Source: JBBSEX01 sp038239345 (lineage in GTDB: Bacteria; Acidobacteriota; Terriglobia; Bryobacterales; Bryobacteraceae). From it: 64,000 bases of DNA. The notes beneath the pieces were generated by a model. That model did not search any database. It saw only the letters and a program-made list of their open reading frames with translations, and had not been told where the DNA came from. Of this stretch, positions 1 to 8,911 are shown in pieces (within the stretch, counting starts at the first letter, position 1; every line of letters begins with the position of its first letter). The stretch is taken from NCBI GenBank assembly GCA_038239345.1, contig JBBSEX010000004.1, positions 297,079 through 361,078 of the forward strand, read 5' to 3'. Both the position numbers and the translations under genes were made by a program.

Positions 1-412
1 CCAGGATCCGGGCCAGCGTCTGCGCGAGCAGCGTTTTTCCCGTTCCCGTCGGCCCAATCAGAAGAATATTCGATTTGGAAAGCTCAACATCGGCTCCCCG
101 CTGCTTATTCATCTGGATGCGTTTGTAGTGATTATAAACAGCGACGGCCAGCTTTTTCTTCGTTCCGTCCTGCCCGATCACGTATTGATCCAAATACTCT
201 TTCAGCTCCAAGGGCTTAGGGAGTTTGTGAGGCGCCCCATACGGCTGATCGTGCCGGTCGTCTTCCAGGATCGAATTGCATACGGCGATGCATTCGTCGC
301 AGATATAGGCTCGGGGATAGTCGCTGGGAGAGGAAATTAGCTTTCCAACTACGTCTTGGCTCTTATGGCAAAACGAACATCGTAACGAATCGTCGGAACC
401 AGCACGCTTCAC
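1..412 (-). CDS. clpX: ATP-dependent Clp protease ATP-binding subunit ClpX (5' part, cut by window edge)
   Basis: About 137 N-terminal codons of ClpX, the AAA+ unfoldase that recognises substrates and feeds them to ClpP. The reverse strand reads an N-terminal zinc-binding domain with two Cys pairs (LRCSFCHKSQ and YICDECIAVC), then the conserved KPLELKEYLDQYVIGQ segment, then Walker A GPTGTGKTLLAQTLA just before the window edge. The start is taken as the GTG at 412 because GGAG lies five bases upstream (GGAGATACCGTG) and the frame gives a family-typical N-terminus. It is downstream of tig on the same strand, 161 bases away. clpP, which often sits between these two genes, is absent here. The remainder of the gene lies outside the window. 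Confidence 0.95.
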   Translation of the reverse strand, partial: MKRAGSDDSLRCSFCHKSQDVVGKLISSPSDYPRAYICDECIAVCNSILEDDRHDQPYGAPHKLPKPLELKEYLDQYVIGQDGTKKKLAVAVYNHYKRIQMNKQRGADVELSKSNILLIGPTGTGKTLLAQTLARIL

Positions 413-573
413 ACGGTATCTCCGGGATTGGATAGTCGCTGCATGAGCAACTGTCTGGGTTATCTCGGCCTCTTCCTTAGTATATCAAGGAACAGCCGGG
501 TTGCTACCCGTTAAAACCACTTTTCTCTAGGATGAATCCTAACCCATTGGCTAGGCAGTCACCCGTCCCAACT
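413..573 (-). other. tig-clpX intergenic region with two short inverted repeats
   Basis: This 161-base spacer carries two small perfect inverted repeats: TAGGAT-GA-ATCCTA at 528-541 and CGGGT-TGCT-ACCCG at 497-510. Neither is followed by a T-run on the minus strand, so they do not look like intrinsic terminators. A TATACT hexamer on the minus strand near 478-483 could be a -10 element for clpX, but I see no good -35. No ORF for clpP or any other protein is present. Confidence 0.35.
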
Positions 574-1836
574 TCACTTCGCTTCTTTTCGCGCCTGTTC
601 AAATAGATGATTCAACGTCTTTTCGGTCCGGATATGCGCCGCGATCCGCCCTAGCGTCCCATCTTTCTCGAACTTCATCCGGGCCGCCGCCATCGGTTCC
701 CGCTGCCGCTTCGCGAACTGCTGCACTTCCCGATCCACCTCGTCGTTGGTGGCAAAAATCGATTCCCGCTCCGCGATCTTATCGAGCAAAAGCGAGGCCC
801 GCACATCCTTCACGGCCTTGTCGCGCTGCGATTCCTTCAGCTTGACCCAATCCAGATTGAGCGACGCCGGGTCAATCCCCTGATCCACCAGCGCCCGCAG
901 GCGCTGCTCCAGCGTGTTTCGAATCTGCCGCTCGACGAATGCTTCGGGCACGGGGAAATCGTGGGTCTCCACCAGCTTATCCACCAGCAAGCTCTTGGCT
1001 TCCTGCTGCGTGTCGTATTCGCGCTGTTGGAAAAGACCCTTCCGCACCATTTCGCGAAGTTCGTCTACGGTCTTGAAGTCACCCAGATCCTGGGCAAACT
1101 CATCGTTTACCTCGGGAACTTCCTTGCGCCGGATGCCCTTCACTTTCGCCATAAAGCGGATCGTCTTACCGGCCAGCTCGTCCTTGCCGTAGTCTTCCGG
1201 ATAAACGACGTCGAATTCCTTTTCATCGCCGGGAGTAAGACCAGTCAGATTCTCGGTGAAGGCCGGAAGCGTTTCCCCATCGCCGACATGCAATACGATT
1301 TCGTCCTGTTCCACCGGCTTATCGACGCCGCTCACGCTCTTCAGCGAAACCACCGCGTAATCGCCGGCCTCGATCGGACGGGGATCGATATTGATGTACT
1401 CCGCTTTCTGCTCGCGGATTTCTTCGATGCGCTTGTCAATATCTTCAGCGGAAACTACCGGCTCTTCATAGGCCACCGTGAGCCCCTTATACTCGCCCAG
1501 TTCGAATTCCGGAGCTACTTCAAACTCGGCCTTGAAGCGCAGCGGCTCGCCCTTGTTAAAGTGCACTTCCGATACATTGGGCTGGCCGACAATCTGCAAA
1601 TGGTCGGCTTCCACCTGCTTGTTGAACGCCTTCGGCACGATGCTTTCCAGCACATCCTGGCGGATTTCCGAAGCGAACTTCGTGCGCACCAGATTGGCCG
1701 GCGCCTTGCCCGGACGGAAGCCCGGCAGGCGAACTTTCTTTTGCAGATCGGCGACAATCCGCTCCGTCTCGTGGTCGATATCTTCCACCGGAACGGTTAT
1801 CTCTAAAGCGTGCTTACACCCTGCGACGAGAGCCAA
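574..1836 (-). CDS. tig: Trigger factor (ribosome-associated chaperone and peptidyl-prolyl isomerase)
   Basis: 420 residues, the usual size for trigger factor, which binds the ribosomal exit tunnel near L23 and shelters nascent chains. The N-terminal ribosome-binding domain contains the signature loop GFRPGKAP (about residues 39-46). A FKBP-like PPIase domain follows around residues 150-240 and a helical substrate-binding domain forms the C-terminus. The start is a TTG at 1836 with AAGG just upstream, giving the family-typical MALVAGCKH opening. It lies downstream of ahcY (67-base gap) and upstream of clpX, so chaperone and unfoldase are adjacent. Confidence 0.97.
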   Translation of the reverse strand: MALVAGCKHALEITVPVEDIDHETERIVADLQKKVRLPGFRPGKAPANLVRTKFASEIRQDVLESIVPKAFNKQVEADHLQIVGQPNVSEVHFNKGEPLRFKAEFEVAPEFELGEYKGLTVAYEEPVVSAEDIDKRIEEIREQKAEYINIDPRPIEAGDYAVVSLKSVSGVDKPVEQDEIVLHVGDGETLPAFTENLTGLTPGDEKEFDVVYPEDYGKDELAGKTIRFMAKVKGIRRKEVPEVNDEFAQDLGDFKTVDELREMVRKGLFQQREYDTQQEAKSLLVDKLVETHDFPVPEAFVERQIRNTLEQRLRALVDQGIDPASLNLDWVKLKESQRDKAVKDVRASLLLDKIAERESIFATNDEVDREVQQFAKRQREPMAAARMKFEKDGTLGRIAAHIRTEKTLNHLFEQARKEAK

Positions 1837-1902
1837 ATCCTTACCTCACTATTCAGAAATCACGTTGGCGCCGGAATCCCCCAAAGGAGTATCGCCCAGC
1901 GC

Positions 1903-3183
1903 TTAGTTTCCATCAGACCACCCGGCCAGATACTGCTCCTGGTCGAGCGATAATTTATCGATCTTGACGCCCATCGAATCGAGCTTCATCCGGGCCACGT
2001 GCCGGTCCAGATCGTCGGGCACCGGATAGACTCGCGGCTCCAGACTCCCATGGTTCTTGAGAATATGGTCGGCCGACAGCGCTTCGTTGGCGAAACTCAT
2101 ATCCATCACGGCGGCGGGATGCCCTTCGCCCGCGGCTAAGTTGACCAGCCGTCCTTCACCCAGCAAGTAAATCTTCCGCCCGTCGCGCAGCGCGAATTCT
2201 TCCACATGTTCCCGCGTCTGGCGTCGTGAGGAAGCCGCCCTGGCGAGCGCTTCCAGATCGATCTCGACATTGAAATGCCCGGCATTGGCGAGAATCGCCC
2301 CATTCTTGAGCTTTTCAAAATGATCCCGCGCGATCACGTTCTTGTTGCCCGTCAAGGTCACAAAAACATCGCCGATGGACGCCGCTTCGCCCATCGACAT
2401 AACGCGGAAGCCATCGAGCAAAGCTTCCACGGCTTTGATCGGATCCACTTCGGTGACAATCACGTTTGCGCCCATCCCCCGGGCCCGCAGGGATACGCCC
2501 CGGCCGCACCAGCCGTAGCCCGCGACCACCACGGTCAATCCTGCCAGCAGAATATTCGTCGCCCGCAAAATCCCGTCAATCGTGCTTTGTCCTGTGCCGT
2601 GGCGGTTGTCGAGCAATTGCTTCGTTGTCGAATCGGTAACGGCGATCACCGGATAGCGCAGCGCCGTTTCCCTGGCCATCGCCCGCAAACGGTGAACACC
2701 GGTGGCCGTGGTCTCCGTGCCTCCCACGACATCTTCCGCCAAATCCCGGCGCTTGAGATGGAGAACCGCCGCCAGTTCCGCGCCATCGTCCATAACAATG
2801 TTCGGCCGATGCTCCAGCGCCGCCACGATATGAGCCTGGTAGGTTTCGCTATTTTCCCCGTGAATCGCATACGTCGCTATGCCGTAGTCGCGGGCCAGAC
2901 TGGCGGCGGCATCGTCCTGGGTGGATAAAGAATTCGCGGCGCTGAGGGCAATGGAGGCTCCCCCATCGCGAAGGACAATCAGCAGATTCGCCGTCTCCGG
3001 TGTCACATGCAGGCAGGCTGACACCCGCACACCCACAAACGGCTGGCTCTTGATGAACTGTTTCCGTATCGTCTGCAACACCGGCATCGATTGGAACGCC
3101 CACTCGATGCGCCGCTTTCCTTGATCCGCGAGTGCAATATCCTTTACATCGCAGGGAACAGGTGCTGCCGCGTTCGTTGACAT
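1903..3183 (-). CDS. ahcY: Adenosylhomocysteinase (S-adenosylhomocysteine hydrolase)
   Basis: 426 residues. The enzyme reversibly splits S-adenosylhomocysteine into adenosine and homocysteine, removing the product inhibitor of methyltransferases. The NAD-binding fold shows GYGWCGRGVSLRARGMGA (about residues 222-239) followed by TEVDP, and the substrate domain has DDGAEL and GVHRL. The ATG at 3183 follows the metK stop by 18 bases, so the two enzymes of the activated methyl cycle are almost certainly co-transcribed. The C-terminus ends in LAGWSDGN instead of the common HYRY ending; I treat this as family variation. No SAH riboswitch precedes it, as there is no room. Confidence 0.97.
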   Translation of the reverse strand: MSTNAAAPVPCDVKDIALADQGKRRIEWAFQSMPVLQTIRKQFIKSQPFVGVRVSACLHVTPETANLLIVLRDGGASIALSAANSLSTQDDAAASLARDYGIATYAIHGENSETYQAHIVAALEHRPNIVMDDGAELAAVLHLKRRDLAEDVVGGTETTATGVHRLRAMARETALRYPVIAVTDSTTKQLLDNRHGTGQSTIDGILRATNILLAGLTVVVAGYGWCGRGVSLRARGMGANVIVTEVDPIKAVEALLDGFRVMSMGEAASIGDVFVTLTGNKNVIARDHFEKLKNGAILANAGHFNVEIDLEALARAASSRRQTREHVEEFALRDGRKIYLLGEGRLVNLAAGEGHPAAVMDMSFANEALSADHILKNHGSLEPRVYPVPDDLDRHVARMKLDSMGVKIDKLSLDQEQYLAGWSDGN

Positions 3184-3201
3184 GTATAGCCGAACTATAT
3201 A

Positions 3202-4374
3202 CTAACCGCGATGCGCGGCGGCCGCCGGACGGGCTTGTTCCGCCAGAGCCGGAGCCTTATCGGTATGTTCCCAGGAGAATGTTTCTTCCGTTCGGCCGAA
3301 ATGTCCGAAGGCGGCGGTCTTGCGGTATATGGGGCGTCGCAGCTTCAGATGCTCAATCATGCCCTTGGGCGTTAGCGGGAAGTGCGACCGGACGAGATCC
3401 ACCAACAACTCATCGGATACCGTTCCTGTCTCAAAAGTATTGACCATCACGGAAACTGGTTCCGCCACGCCGATCGCGTAGGCCAACTGCACCTCCACCT
3501 TCTCCGCCAACCCCGCGGCCACCAGGTTCTTGGCGATGTAGCGCGCCATGTAGCAAGCGGAACGGTCTACCTTCGTGGGGTCCTTACCGGAGAATGCGCC
3601 ACCGCCATGACGGCCCATGCCGCCATAGGTGTCGACGATGATCTTGCGCCCCGTCAAGCCGGTATCGCCGTGCGGTCCGCCGATCACGAAGCGGCCGGTG
3701 GGATTGATGTGATACTTGGTCCCCGAATCCACCATGTTCGCCGGGATCACGGCGTCGATAACGTGCTTCTTCACTTCCTCGCGCAAGGTCTCGTTGCTGA
3801 CATCGTCATCGTGCTGCGTCGAAAGAACCACGGCATCGATCCGCGCCGGCTTGCCGTTGATATACTCCACGCTCACCTGGCTCTTACCGTCCGGCCGCAG
3901 AAAACCTAACGTGCCGGCGCGGCGGATATCGCTCAATTGACGTACCAGCTTGTGGGCCATCATGATCGGCAGCGGCATCAGCTCCGGCGTCTCGTTGGAG
4001 GCATAACCGAACATCAAACCCTGATCGCCCGCGCCGCCTGTGTCGACGCCCATGGCGATATCGGGCGACTGGCTTTGAATCGTATTCAAAATGCCGCAGG
4101 TCTTGTTGTCGAAACCATACGAGGCATTGTTAAAACCGATGTCGTCGATCACCTGCCGCGCGAGCCGCGGAACATCGACATACGTCTTGGTGGTGATCTC
4201 ACCGGAAACCACGCAAATGCCCGTCGTGATCAGGACTTCGCAAGCCACGCGGCCAGTCGGATCGTCAGCCAGAACGGCGTCCAGGACGGCGTCGGAGATC
4301 TGGTCCGCCATCTTATCGGGATGGCCTTCGGTGACCGACTCCGACGTAAAGATATGCCTCATATTTGCTGCCAC
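3202..4374 (-). CDS. metK: S-adenosylmethionine synthase (methionine adenosyltransferase)
   Basis: 390 residues. Makes SAM from methionine and ATP. Visible signatures are TEGHPDKMADQISDAVLD near the N-terminus (ATP and Mg binding), GAGDQGLMFGYA in the middle, and GGHGGGAFSGKDPTKVDRS, the P-loop-like triphosphate motif. The start is a GTG at 4374 with AGGA seven bases upstream (AGGATCACGAAGTG); the later ATG at codon 5 has poorer spacing. It is the first gene of a metK-ahcY pair. The Ala-rich tail after TDKAPALAEQ is a non-conserved extension. Confidence 0.98.
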   Translation of the reverse strand: MAANMRHIFTSESVTEGHPDKMADQISDAVLDAVLADDPTGRVACEVLITTGICVVSGEITTKTYVDVPRLARQVIDDIGFNNASYGFDNKTCGILNTIQSQSPDIAMGVDTGGAGDQGLMFGYASNETPELMPLPIMMAHKLVRQLSDIRRAGTLGFLRPDGKSQVSVEYINGKPARIDAVVLSTQHDDDVSNETLREEVKKHVIDAVIPANMVDSGTKYHINPTGRFVIGGPHGDTGLTGRKIIVDTYGGMGRHGGGAFSGKDPTKVDRSACYMARYIAKNLVAAGLAEKVEVQLAYAIGVAEPVSVMVNTFETGTVSDELLVDLVRSHFPLTPKGMIEHLKLRRPIYRKTAAFGHFGRTEETFSWEHTDKAPALAEQARPAAAAHRG

Positions 4375-4662
4375 TTCGTGATCCTCCCAAGGATCGAATT
4401 AAGAATTGGAATGATTGGTCCTGCCTTGGAACACCAGAAGGGAAACCAAACTGTAGTTTATCGCTTGCGATTCATAAGGTCAAATAAGCGGCGGACGATA
4501 GATTCCCGCCAAAGGCATTTTGGTTCTTTCGTCCCAACATCTGGAAACGAACAACTACTAAACGGGGATTGAGCCAAGCCCACCCCCAGATTCCCCAATA
4601 AAAAAGGGGACCGGAAACTTCCCGGCCCCCTTCTTCCAAACAAGCGTAAGCCTGTTTTCCGA
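4375..4662 (-). other. metK leader region, no gene seen
   Basis: This 288-base stretch lies between the OmpA-like gene and metK on the minus strand. It holds an intrinsic terminator at its upstream end (listed separately) and then about 220 bases of leader before the metK GTG. I looked for SAM-I, SAM-II and SAH riboswitch consensus segments and recognised none. The leader is long enough to carry a regulatory RNA of unknown type, but nothing in it proves that. Confidence 0.3.
4597..4630 (-). terminator. Intrinsic terminator after the OmpA-like gene
   Basis: On the minus strand GGGGCCGG and CCGGTCCCC form a GC-rich stem with one bulged T around a seven-base loop, followed directly by TTTTTTATT. 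It sits about 33 bases past the stop of the OmpA-like gene, so it separates that transcript from metK-ahcY-tig. Confidence 0.85.
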
Positions 4663-6534
4663 CTATTTCGGACAGCCCTTGGCGTCCATCTCGCGCGTTG
4701 GCAGATCCTTCACGGCCTTGGCAGCCTTCGGATTTGGAGCTCCATTCGGAACCAGCCAAATCTCTACCCGGCGGCTATCGGCGTTGGGATCGGTTTGCGA
4801 GACGGAACTGCCCGCTCGCTCATCCTGCTTCGGCGTTGTTGACGGAGCGCAGAAATGAGGCTTCTTGTCGGACGTCTGATCGGCGCCCACCCAGTCTACC
4901 TTCACCCGGCTACGATCCAGCTTCTGGCAAGTATCGCTGCCGCCGGTAAGGGCCGCCGCGACGTTTAACGCACGATCCTTATCCAGCGCTCTCTTGCCCT
5001 TCGATTCATTGGCATCCAGATGGCCGATCAACACCACGGTGTACTCGGGGTGCTGCGTCAGGTAGGGATACAAATTCTCGAGAAGCAATTTCTTCGCGCA
5101 ATTGTTGACGCGAGTATTGTTTGCCGGGAAGACGATATCGTCAAACGGACGAACCGCTTGATCGATCGCTTTCAGTTTCACGGTGACAGCAACCGTTGCC
5201 GAACCGCTTCCGCCCTTTTCATCGCTCGCCGTGCAGCTGATGTTGACGGTTTTGGTTTGCAGCCGTTCGCGATTCGTCATATCGAAGGCGACACCGGTCG
5301 AATCGAAACTCGACGGGGGATTGCCCGATACGGTCCCTTCGGGAGCCGTGCAGGCGTAGGTGATATTGCCACCGCAAGCGCCACTACCGGTTACGCTCAG
5401 CGAAGCCTTATCGCCGACGAAAATCTCCGACGGGTTGGCGCTGGCCGAGACGGTGGGTTTTGCATATTCCTGTACGGTAACGGTTCCCAGATCGGCCGCA
5501 AACGGCTGGCCGATGGAACCCGTACCTACATCGGTAACGCGGATGGAAATCGTATGCCGTCCACTCTGTGGGATCGCATAAGAGAAGTTGGGGCTGTTGT
5601 CGCCCGCCGGAACGCCGTCGACCATCCACTGATACGCCGCGCGATGCGTTGCGTTGTTGTCCGTCGCCGTAACTGAGAAGGTAGCGGGCGTCGTCATGGT
5701 TCCCGCGCAACCGGCATCAATCGTCCGGGCAACGGGAGCCGTAACGTGGAAATCATCCCCGGCTGCTTGTGGAGTCATCGGAGCGGTGGGACGCGCGACA
5801 GGTGCCGCTACCGGAGCCGAGCGGCTTCCAAACTTGAAGAACACGCCACCGGTAATCTGCAGACCAAGTTGCGTGCCACCGGGTTTGATATACAGCGAGC
5901 CCGGTCCCGTGGGATAACCCGGAAGATTAAAGTGCGGATTTTTCAACAGCAATCCCCGCAGATCCATCCGCAGGCCAAACCAACGATTCAGGTCGGCTTT
6001 CAAACCGCCACCGTAGAACAGCGCCACTTGCGCACGGTCGTCCAGTTGCGCGATGTGGTATCCATTCAGTGGATTCGTCGCAAAGCGCCGGGCTTCGTCG
6101 GTGGGGCGGAACCAGTCATACCCGATACCGGCGGTCAAAAACGGACGCAGCCTGCTTTCCGGCGGCGCTAGGTAAAACACCGGGCCAAGGGTGAATTGCG
6201 TCAGGCGATCGCCTAATCCAACGGAGCGAATCGCCACTCCGGGGGTGGTATACAAACGCAAATTCGTTGTGCCGTAGCCTACTGTGCCCTCTGCCGCGAT
6301 CCAACGGGCGAAGTTCCATGTAATGCCGGCGCCAAAAATTCCACCATTTACCAGCTTGTCTGGAAATGGATTGTTTGACTGCCTAAGTTTAAAAAACGAT
6401 CCGCCACCAAAAAGATTAACTTCCAGTGGTGCCGCTACATTGTCCTGTGCAAACGCGCTGCCAGCCGACGCGATACCTAGTGCCGAGACAGCGACCATAA
6501 GTGAACTACTTGTCAACATTTTAATTTTTGACAT
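4663..6534 (-). CDS. OmpA-family outer-membrane protein with Ig/PKD-like repeats
   Basis: 623 residues from the ATG at 6534, chosen because it begins a clear signal peptide (MSKIKMLTSSSLMVAVSALG, cleavage near SAFA-QD); the longer frame adds 32 non-signal residues. Residues about 35-245 look like an eight-stranded beta-barrel with GG and aromatic alternation and periplasmic-porin style ends such as GGVFFKFG. Two Ig or PKD-like domains follow (about 260-350 and 360-450), each with paired cysteines. The C-terminus (about 465-600) is an OmpA peptidoglycan-binding domain: VLIGHLDANESKGKRALDKD, ALNVAAAL, and the final RRVEIWLVP. The protein likely tethers the outer membrane to the wall while exposing Ig domains. 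It is monocistronic, with its own terminator. No strong Shine-Dalgarno sits at the usual distance; GAGGGGAG lies about 18 bases upstream. Confidence 0.88.
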   Translation of the reverse strand: MSKIKMLTSSSLMVAVSALGIASAGSAFAQDNVAAPLEVNLFGGGSFFKLRQSNNPFPDKLVNGGIFGAGITWNFARWIAAEGTVGYGTTNLRLYTTPGVAIRSVGLGDRLTQFTLGPVFYLAPPESRLRPFLTAGIGYDWFRPTDEARRFATNPLNGYHIAQLDDRAQVALFYGGGLKADLNRWFGLRMDLRGLLLKNPHFNLPGYPTGPGSLYIKPGGTQLGLQITGGVFFKFGSRSAPVAAPVARPTAPMTPQAAGDDFHVTAPVARTIDAGCAGTMTTPATFSVTATDNNATHRAAYQWMVDGVPAGDNSPNFSYAIPQSGRHTISIRVTDVGTGSIGQPFAADLGTVTVQEYAKPTVSASANPSEIFVGDKASLSVTGSGACGGNITYACTAPEGTVSGNPPSSFDSTGVAFDMTNRERLQTKTVNISCTASDEKGGSGSATVAVTVKLKAIDQAVRPFDDIVFPANNTRVNNCAKKLLLENLYPYLTQHPEYTVVLIGHLDANESKGKRALDKDRALNVAAALTGGSDTCQKLDRSRVKVDWVGADQTSDKKPHFCAPSTTPKQDERAGSSVSQTDPNADSRRVEIWLVPNGAPNPKAAKAVKDLPTREMDAKGCPK

Positions 6535-6560
6535 AAATTTTCTATACGTTCTCCCCTCAA

Positions 6561-6605
6561 GTTCTGTGAATTCAGAACCCCTCCCTATATACTTTACCCT
6601 ATATA
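6561..6605 (-). promoter_or_regulatory. Inverted and direct repeats upstream of the OmpA-like gene
   Basis: A perfect 6-bp inverted repeat GTTCTG-TGAATT-CAGAAC spans 6561-6578. Immediately upstream relative to the gene are two copies of CCCTATATA (6583-6591 and 6597-6605) spaced 14 bases apart. They occupy the only non-coding gap between the Asp-box gene and this one, so they are good candidates for an operator or mRNA hairpin plus AT-rich promoter elements. Function is inferred from position only. Confidence 0.45.
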
Positions 6606-6626
6606 GGTCTAGATTTTTACGCCAAA

Positions 6627-8540
6627 TCAATGAGAGGGAACGGTTTCAGGTCCATCAGGGCGCCCGATCGTGCTTACGTCATACCAAAATATCCCTCGTG
6701 ACGCGGTCAATACAAAGAGACGATCCGGCAGTGTGGCATCAATGGCTAAAGAGCGGATCGTCACTCCCTCCATTCCTTTTCTTTCCAATGGGTTCCAGAC
6801 AATTCCGCCATCTATCGAGCGATACACCCGCCCGTACTGTACGGCATATGCCTCCGCCGCCCGCGATGGATGCCATATTACGCTGCTGACCGTCCCCGCT
6901 TCAATTCCCGCCGATTTCCATGTTTTCGCCTGATCTATCGACCGAAACAGGCCATGAGAGGTGGCGGCGAGTATCGCGCCATTCGGGCCGCCGCGTAATG
7001 CAAGGTCATAAATCTCACTATCTTCGCGAGGCCGCGAGAACGGCGACCAAGCCGTTCCCGCATCCGTCGAGATAAATAATGCGCCCGTCGTTGCCACCAC
7101 CGCCGAGGTACCCGATGCATAAATCGACCGGACCGCCAGCGTCGAATCACCCTTCACCTTCGCCGCCTTCCACACCGCCCCCCCATCGCGCGTGACGAAA
7201 ATTCCATTCGATGAAGCGAGCAGCGCCGTTTTCGAATCGCCCGTCCAATTCCGCAATCCCACCATCTTCGATCCACCCCATGGATGTCCTAAACGAAGCC
7301 ACGTTCGGCCTCCATCGGACGACTTTAGAATGTTCTCGAATCCCACCGCGAGCAGCGGGCCCTTCCCCTGCCCCAGCGACGTCATCGCCAGAATGTTCTC
7401 GTTGTGCAATTGCGCCGGCGTAGCGATTCGATCCCAGGAGTTGCCGTGATTCGCACTCTTATAGATGCCGCCGTCCTTTAATTCGTAAATGCTGCTGGTG
7501 TACATAGCGCCATCGGCGAAGGAAATCTGCGGCAGGTGCCGATTCACAAAACCCTCGTTGATAGCCTTCGAAGTCACGCCGCGGTCATGTGTAACCAAAA
7601 TACCGGCGTCGTCCGTCGCCAGATATAACTCGCCTTCCGTCTTCGGATGGAAGGCGATCGATTTCACGATATGGCTGGAAACCATCTTCCACGTGTCGCC
7701 CGAGTTGCTCGACTGCCAGAAACCGCTGCTGGTACCGGCGTAAATGATGCTCGGAGTGAAAGGATCCTGGGTAATAATATATGTCCGGCGGGAGGATCGC
7801 GGTACGCCCATCATCTTCGCCCAACGCCCGCCAGCATCACCGCTCCGATAGATTCCGCTACAGGCGCTGGCAAAAACATGATCGGGCTTCGTCATGTCGA
7901 CGTGGACCGAGAACACGTCCGAATCGTCGATCATTCCGGAATGGATGGAATGCCAATTCTTGCCGCCATCGCTCGTCTTCCACGGCAGATGAGGCGTACC
8001 GGCGTAGATAACCTCACTATTGCCCGGATCGAACGTTAGCGCCGTAATCGGCTGCAGATCGCGATTGGTATTGGGGGAGATACGCTGCCAGTTCTCACCG
8101 GAATCCTTCGTCAGATAAACGCCGTCTTCGCCGCCCGCGGCAATGACGCTCGAATCCTTTTGCCAGAAAGAAAGCGAGTACACCGACGTACCCTTCATGC
8201 CCGGCAAGAGCTTCCAGGTTGCGCCCGAATCTTCGGTCTTGAAGATTCCGGCCAAAGAAGCGTCCTCCGTCGAAACCCCGATATACCAGGTGGCGGGATG
8301 AGCAGGATCGAGCAGCATCGCGTGTACCGTGGAAGTCAACTGCGCCGGGAAACGGATGTCCTTCCATGACCGTCCAGCGTCGCCTGAAATATAGACCAAG
8401 CCGTTGCGCGTGGCCGCCACCAGGTTCGCCGGGTCCGCTGGATTGATCGCGATGGCTTCCGCGGCCCCGCCAAATGGACCGATGGATTGCCATCCCGCAA
8501 ATGCATTCCAGCTCAGAAAAAAGAAGAAGAGACTACGCAT
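6627..8540 (-). CDS. Secreted Asp-box (BNR/sortilin-like) beta-propeller protein
   Basis: About 637 residues from the ATG at 8540, which starts a short signal peptide (MRSLFFFFLSWNAFAG). A GTG one codon earlier at 8543 has better spacing from GGAGAG and is an equally good start. I count about thirteen Asp-box motifs of the form SxDxGxTW, for example SGDAGRSW, TEDSGATW, TKDSGENW, SSNSGDTW, SSDGGRTW and SIDGGIVW, spaced 40-50 residues apart, which build one or two propellers. Such proteins occur as sialidase-like, xyloglucanase-like or photosystem-assembly-like (Ycf48) folds; no catalytic residues of the hydrolases can be assigned, so the substrate is unknown. It overlaps the end of the cupin gene by eight bases, which suggests coupled translation. 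Confidence 0.8.
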   Translation of the reverse strand: MRSLFFFFLSWNAFAGWQSIGPFGGAAEAIAINPADPANLVAATRNGLVYISGDAGRSWKDIRFPAQLTSTVHAMLLDPAHPATWYIGVSTEDASLAGIFKTEDSGATWKLLPGMKGTSVYSLSFWQKDSSVIAAGGEDGVYLTKDSGENWQRISPNTNRDLQPITALTFDPGNSEVIYAGTPHLPWKTSDGGKNWHSIHSGMIDDSDVFSVHVDMTKPDHVFASACSGIYRSGDAGGRWAKMMGVPRSSRRTYIITQDPFTPSIIYAGTSSGFWQSSNSGDTWKMVSSHIVKSIAFHPKTEGELYLATDDAGILVTHDRGVTSKAINEGFVNRHLPQISFADGAMYTSSIYELKDGGIYKSANHGNSWDRIATPAQLHNENILAMTSLGQGKGPLLAVGFENILKSSDGGRTWLRLGHPWGGSKMVGLRNWTGDSKTALLASSNGIFVTRDGGAVWKAAKVKGDSTLAVRSIYASGTSAVVATTGALFISTDAGTAWSPFSRPREDSEIYDLALRGGPNGAILAATSHGLFRSIDQAKTWKSAGIEAGTVSSVIWHPSRAAEAYAVQYGRVYRSIDGGIVWNPLERKGMEGVTIRSLAIDATLPDRLFVLTASRGIFWYDVSTIGRPDGPETVPSH

Positions 8541-8889
8541 CACGATGAACACTCTCCAGGGAAAATGCCGGCACACAGACAGCGATGTAGTCCGCCCCGG
8601 CCGCATCGGGCGTGCTGTACCTAACCCATTCACCTTTAGCCGTGAATACTGCCTGGCCCGCCGCCACATCAAGCGATCCATCTTTGTGTTCGACGCGCAT
8701 TGCGCCATTCAAAACGATGGTGTACTCATCGAAATCCGGCGTCTGGCCAGGCTCGCTCCAACCGGCGGGACTGTGCATGTGGGCGATGCTAACAGATGAA
8801 GTTTCCGAATTCACCCGGCCAATATATTCTTCAACCAGTTTATTCCCCGGAACGGGAATCGCGGTGGGAGCGGCAATCAGTTGGGGCAC
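8533..8889 (-). CDS. Small cupin-domain protein (ethanolamine-utilisation-like cupin)
   Basis: 118 residues from a GTG at 8889 preceded by AGGA six bases upstream. The longer frame to 9027 would run backward through the terminator and the end of the Oar gene, so it is rejected. The protein reads PVPGNKLVEEYIGRV, then AHMHSPAGWSEPGQTPDFDE, then VLNGAMRVEH, GQAVFTAKGEWVRYSTPD and CVPAFSLESVHRD, a single double-stranded beta-helix cupin. Conserved His and Glu in the first motif are possible metal ligands. The enzyme substrate is unknown. Its stop lies inside the first codons of the downstream Asp-box gene, so the two form a two-gene unit starting just after the Oar terminator. Confidence 0.82.
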   Translation of the reverse strand: MPQLIAAPTAIPVPGNKLVEEYIGRVNSETSSVSIAHMHSPAGWSEPGQTPDFDEYTIVLNGAMRVEHKDGSLDVAAGQAVFTAKGEWVRYSTPDAAGADYIAVCVPAFSLESVHRDA

Positions 8890-8911
8890 TCCCCATCCTA
8901 TCGCGACCGAC

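Noticed and set aside
961..1806. A long plus-strand ORF of 281 codons opposite tig.
   Set aside because: It is the mirror frame of a highly conserved gene with strong codon bias; composition is His/Arg-rich without protein signatures.
4375..4596. Possible SAM or SAH riboswitch upstream of metK-ahcY.
   Set aside because: No consensus core of the SAM-I, SAM-II or SAH classes could be found on the minus strand.
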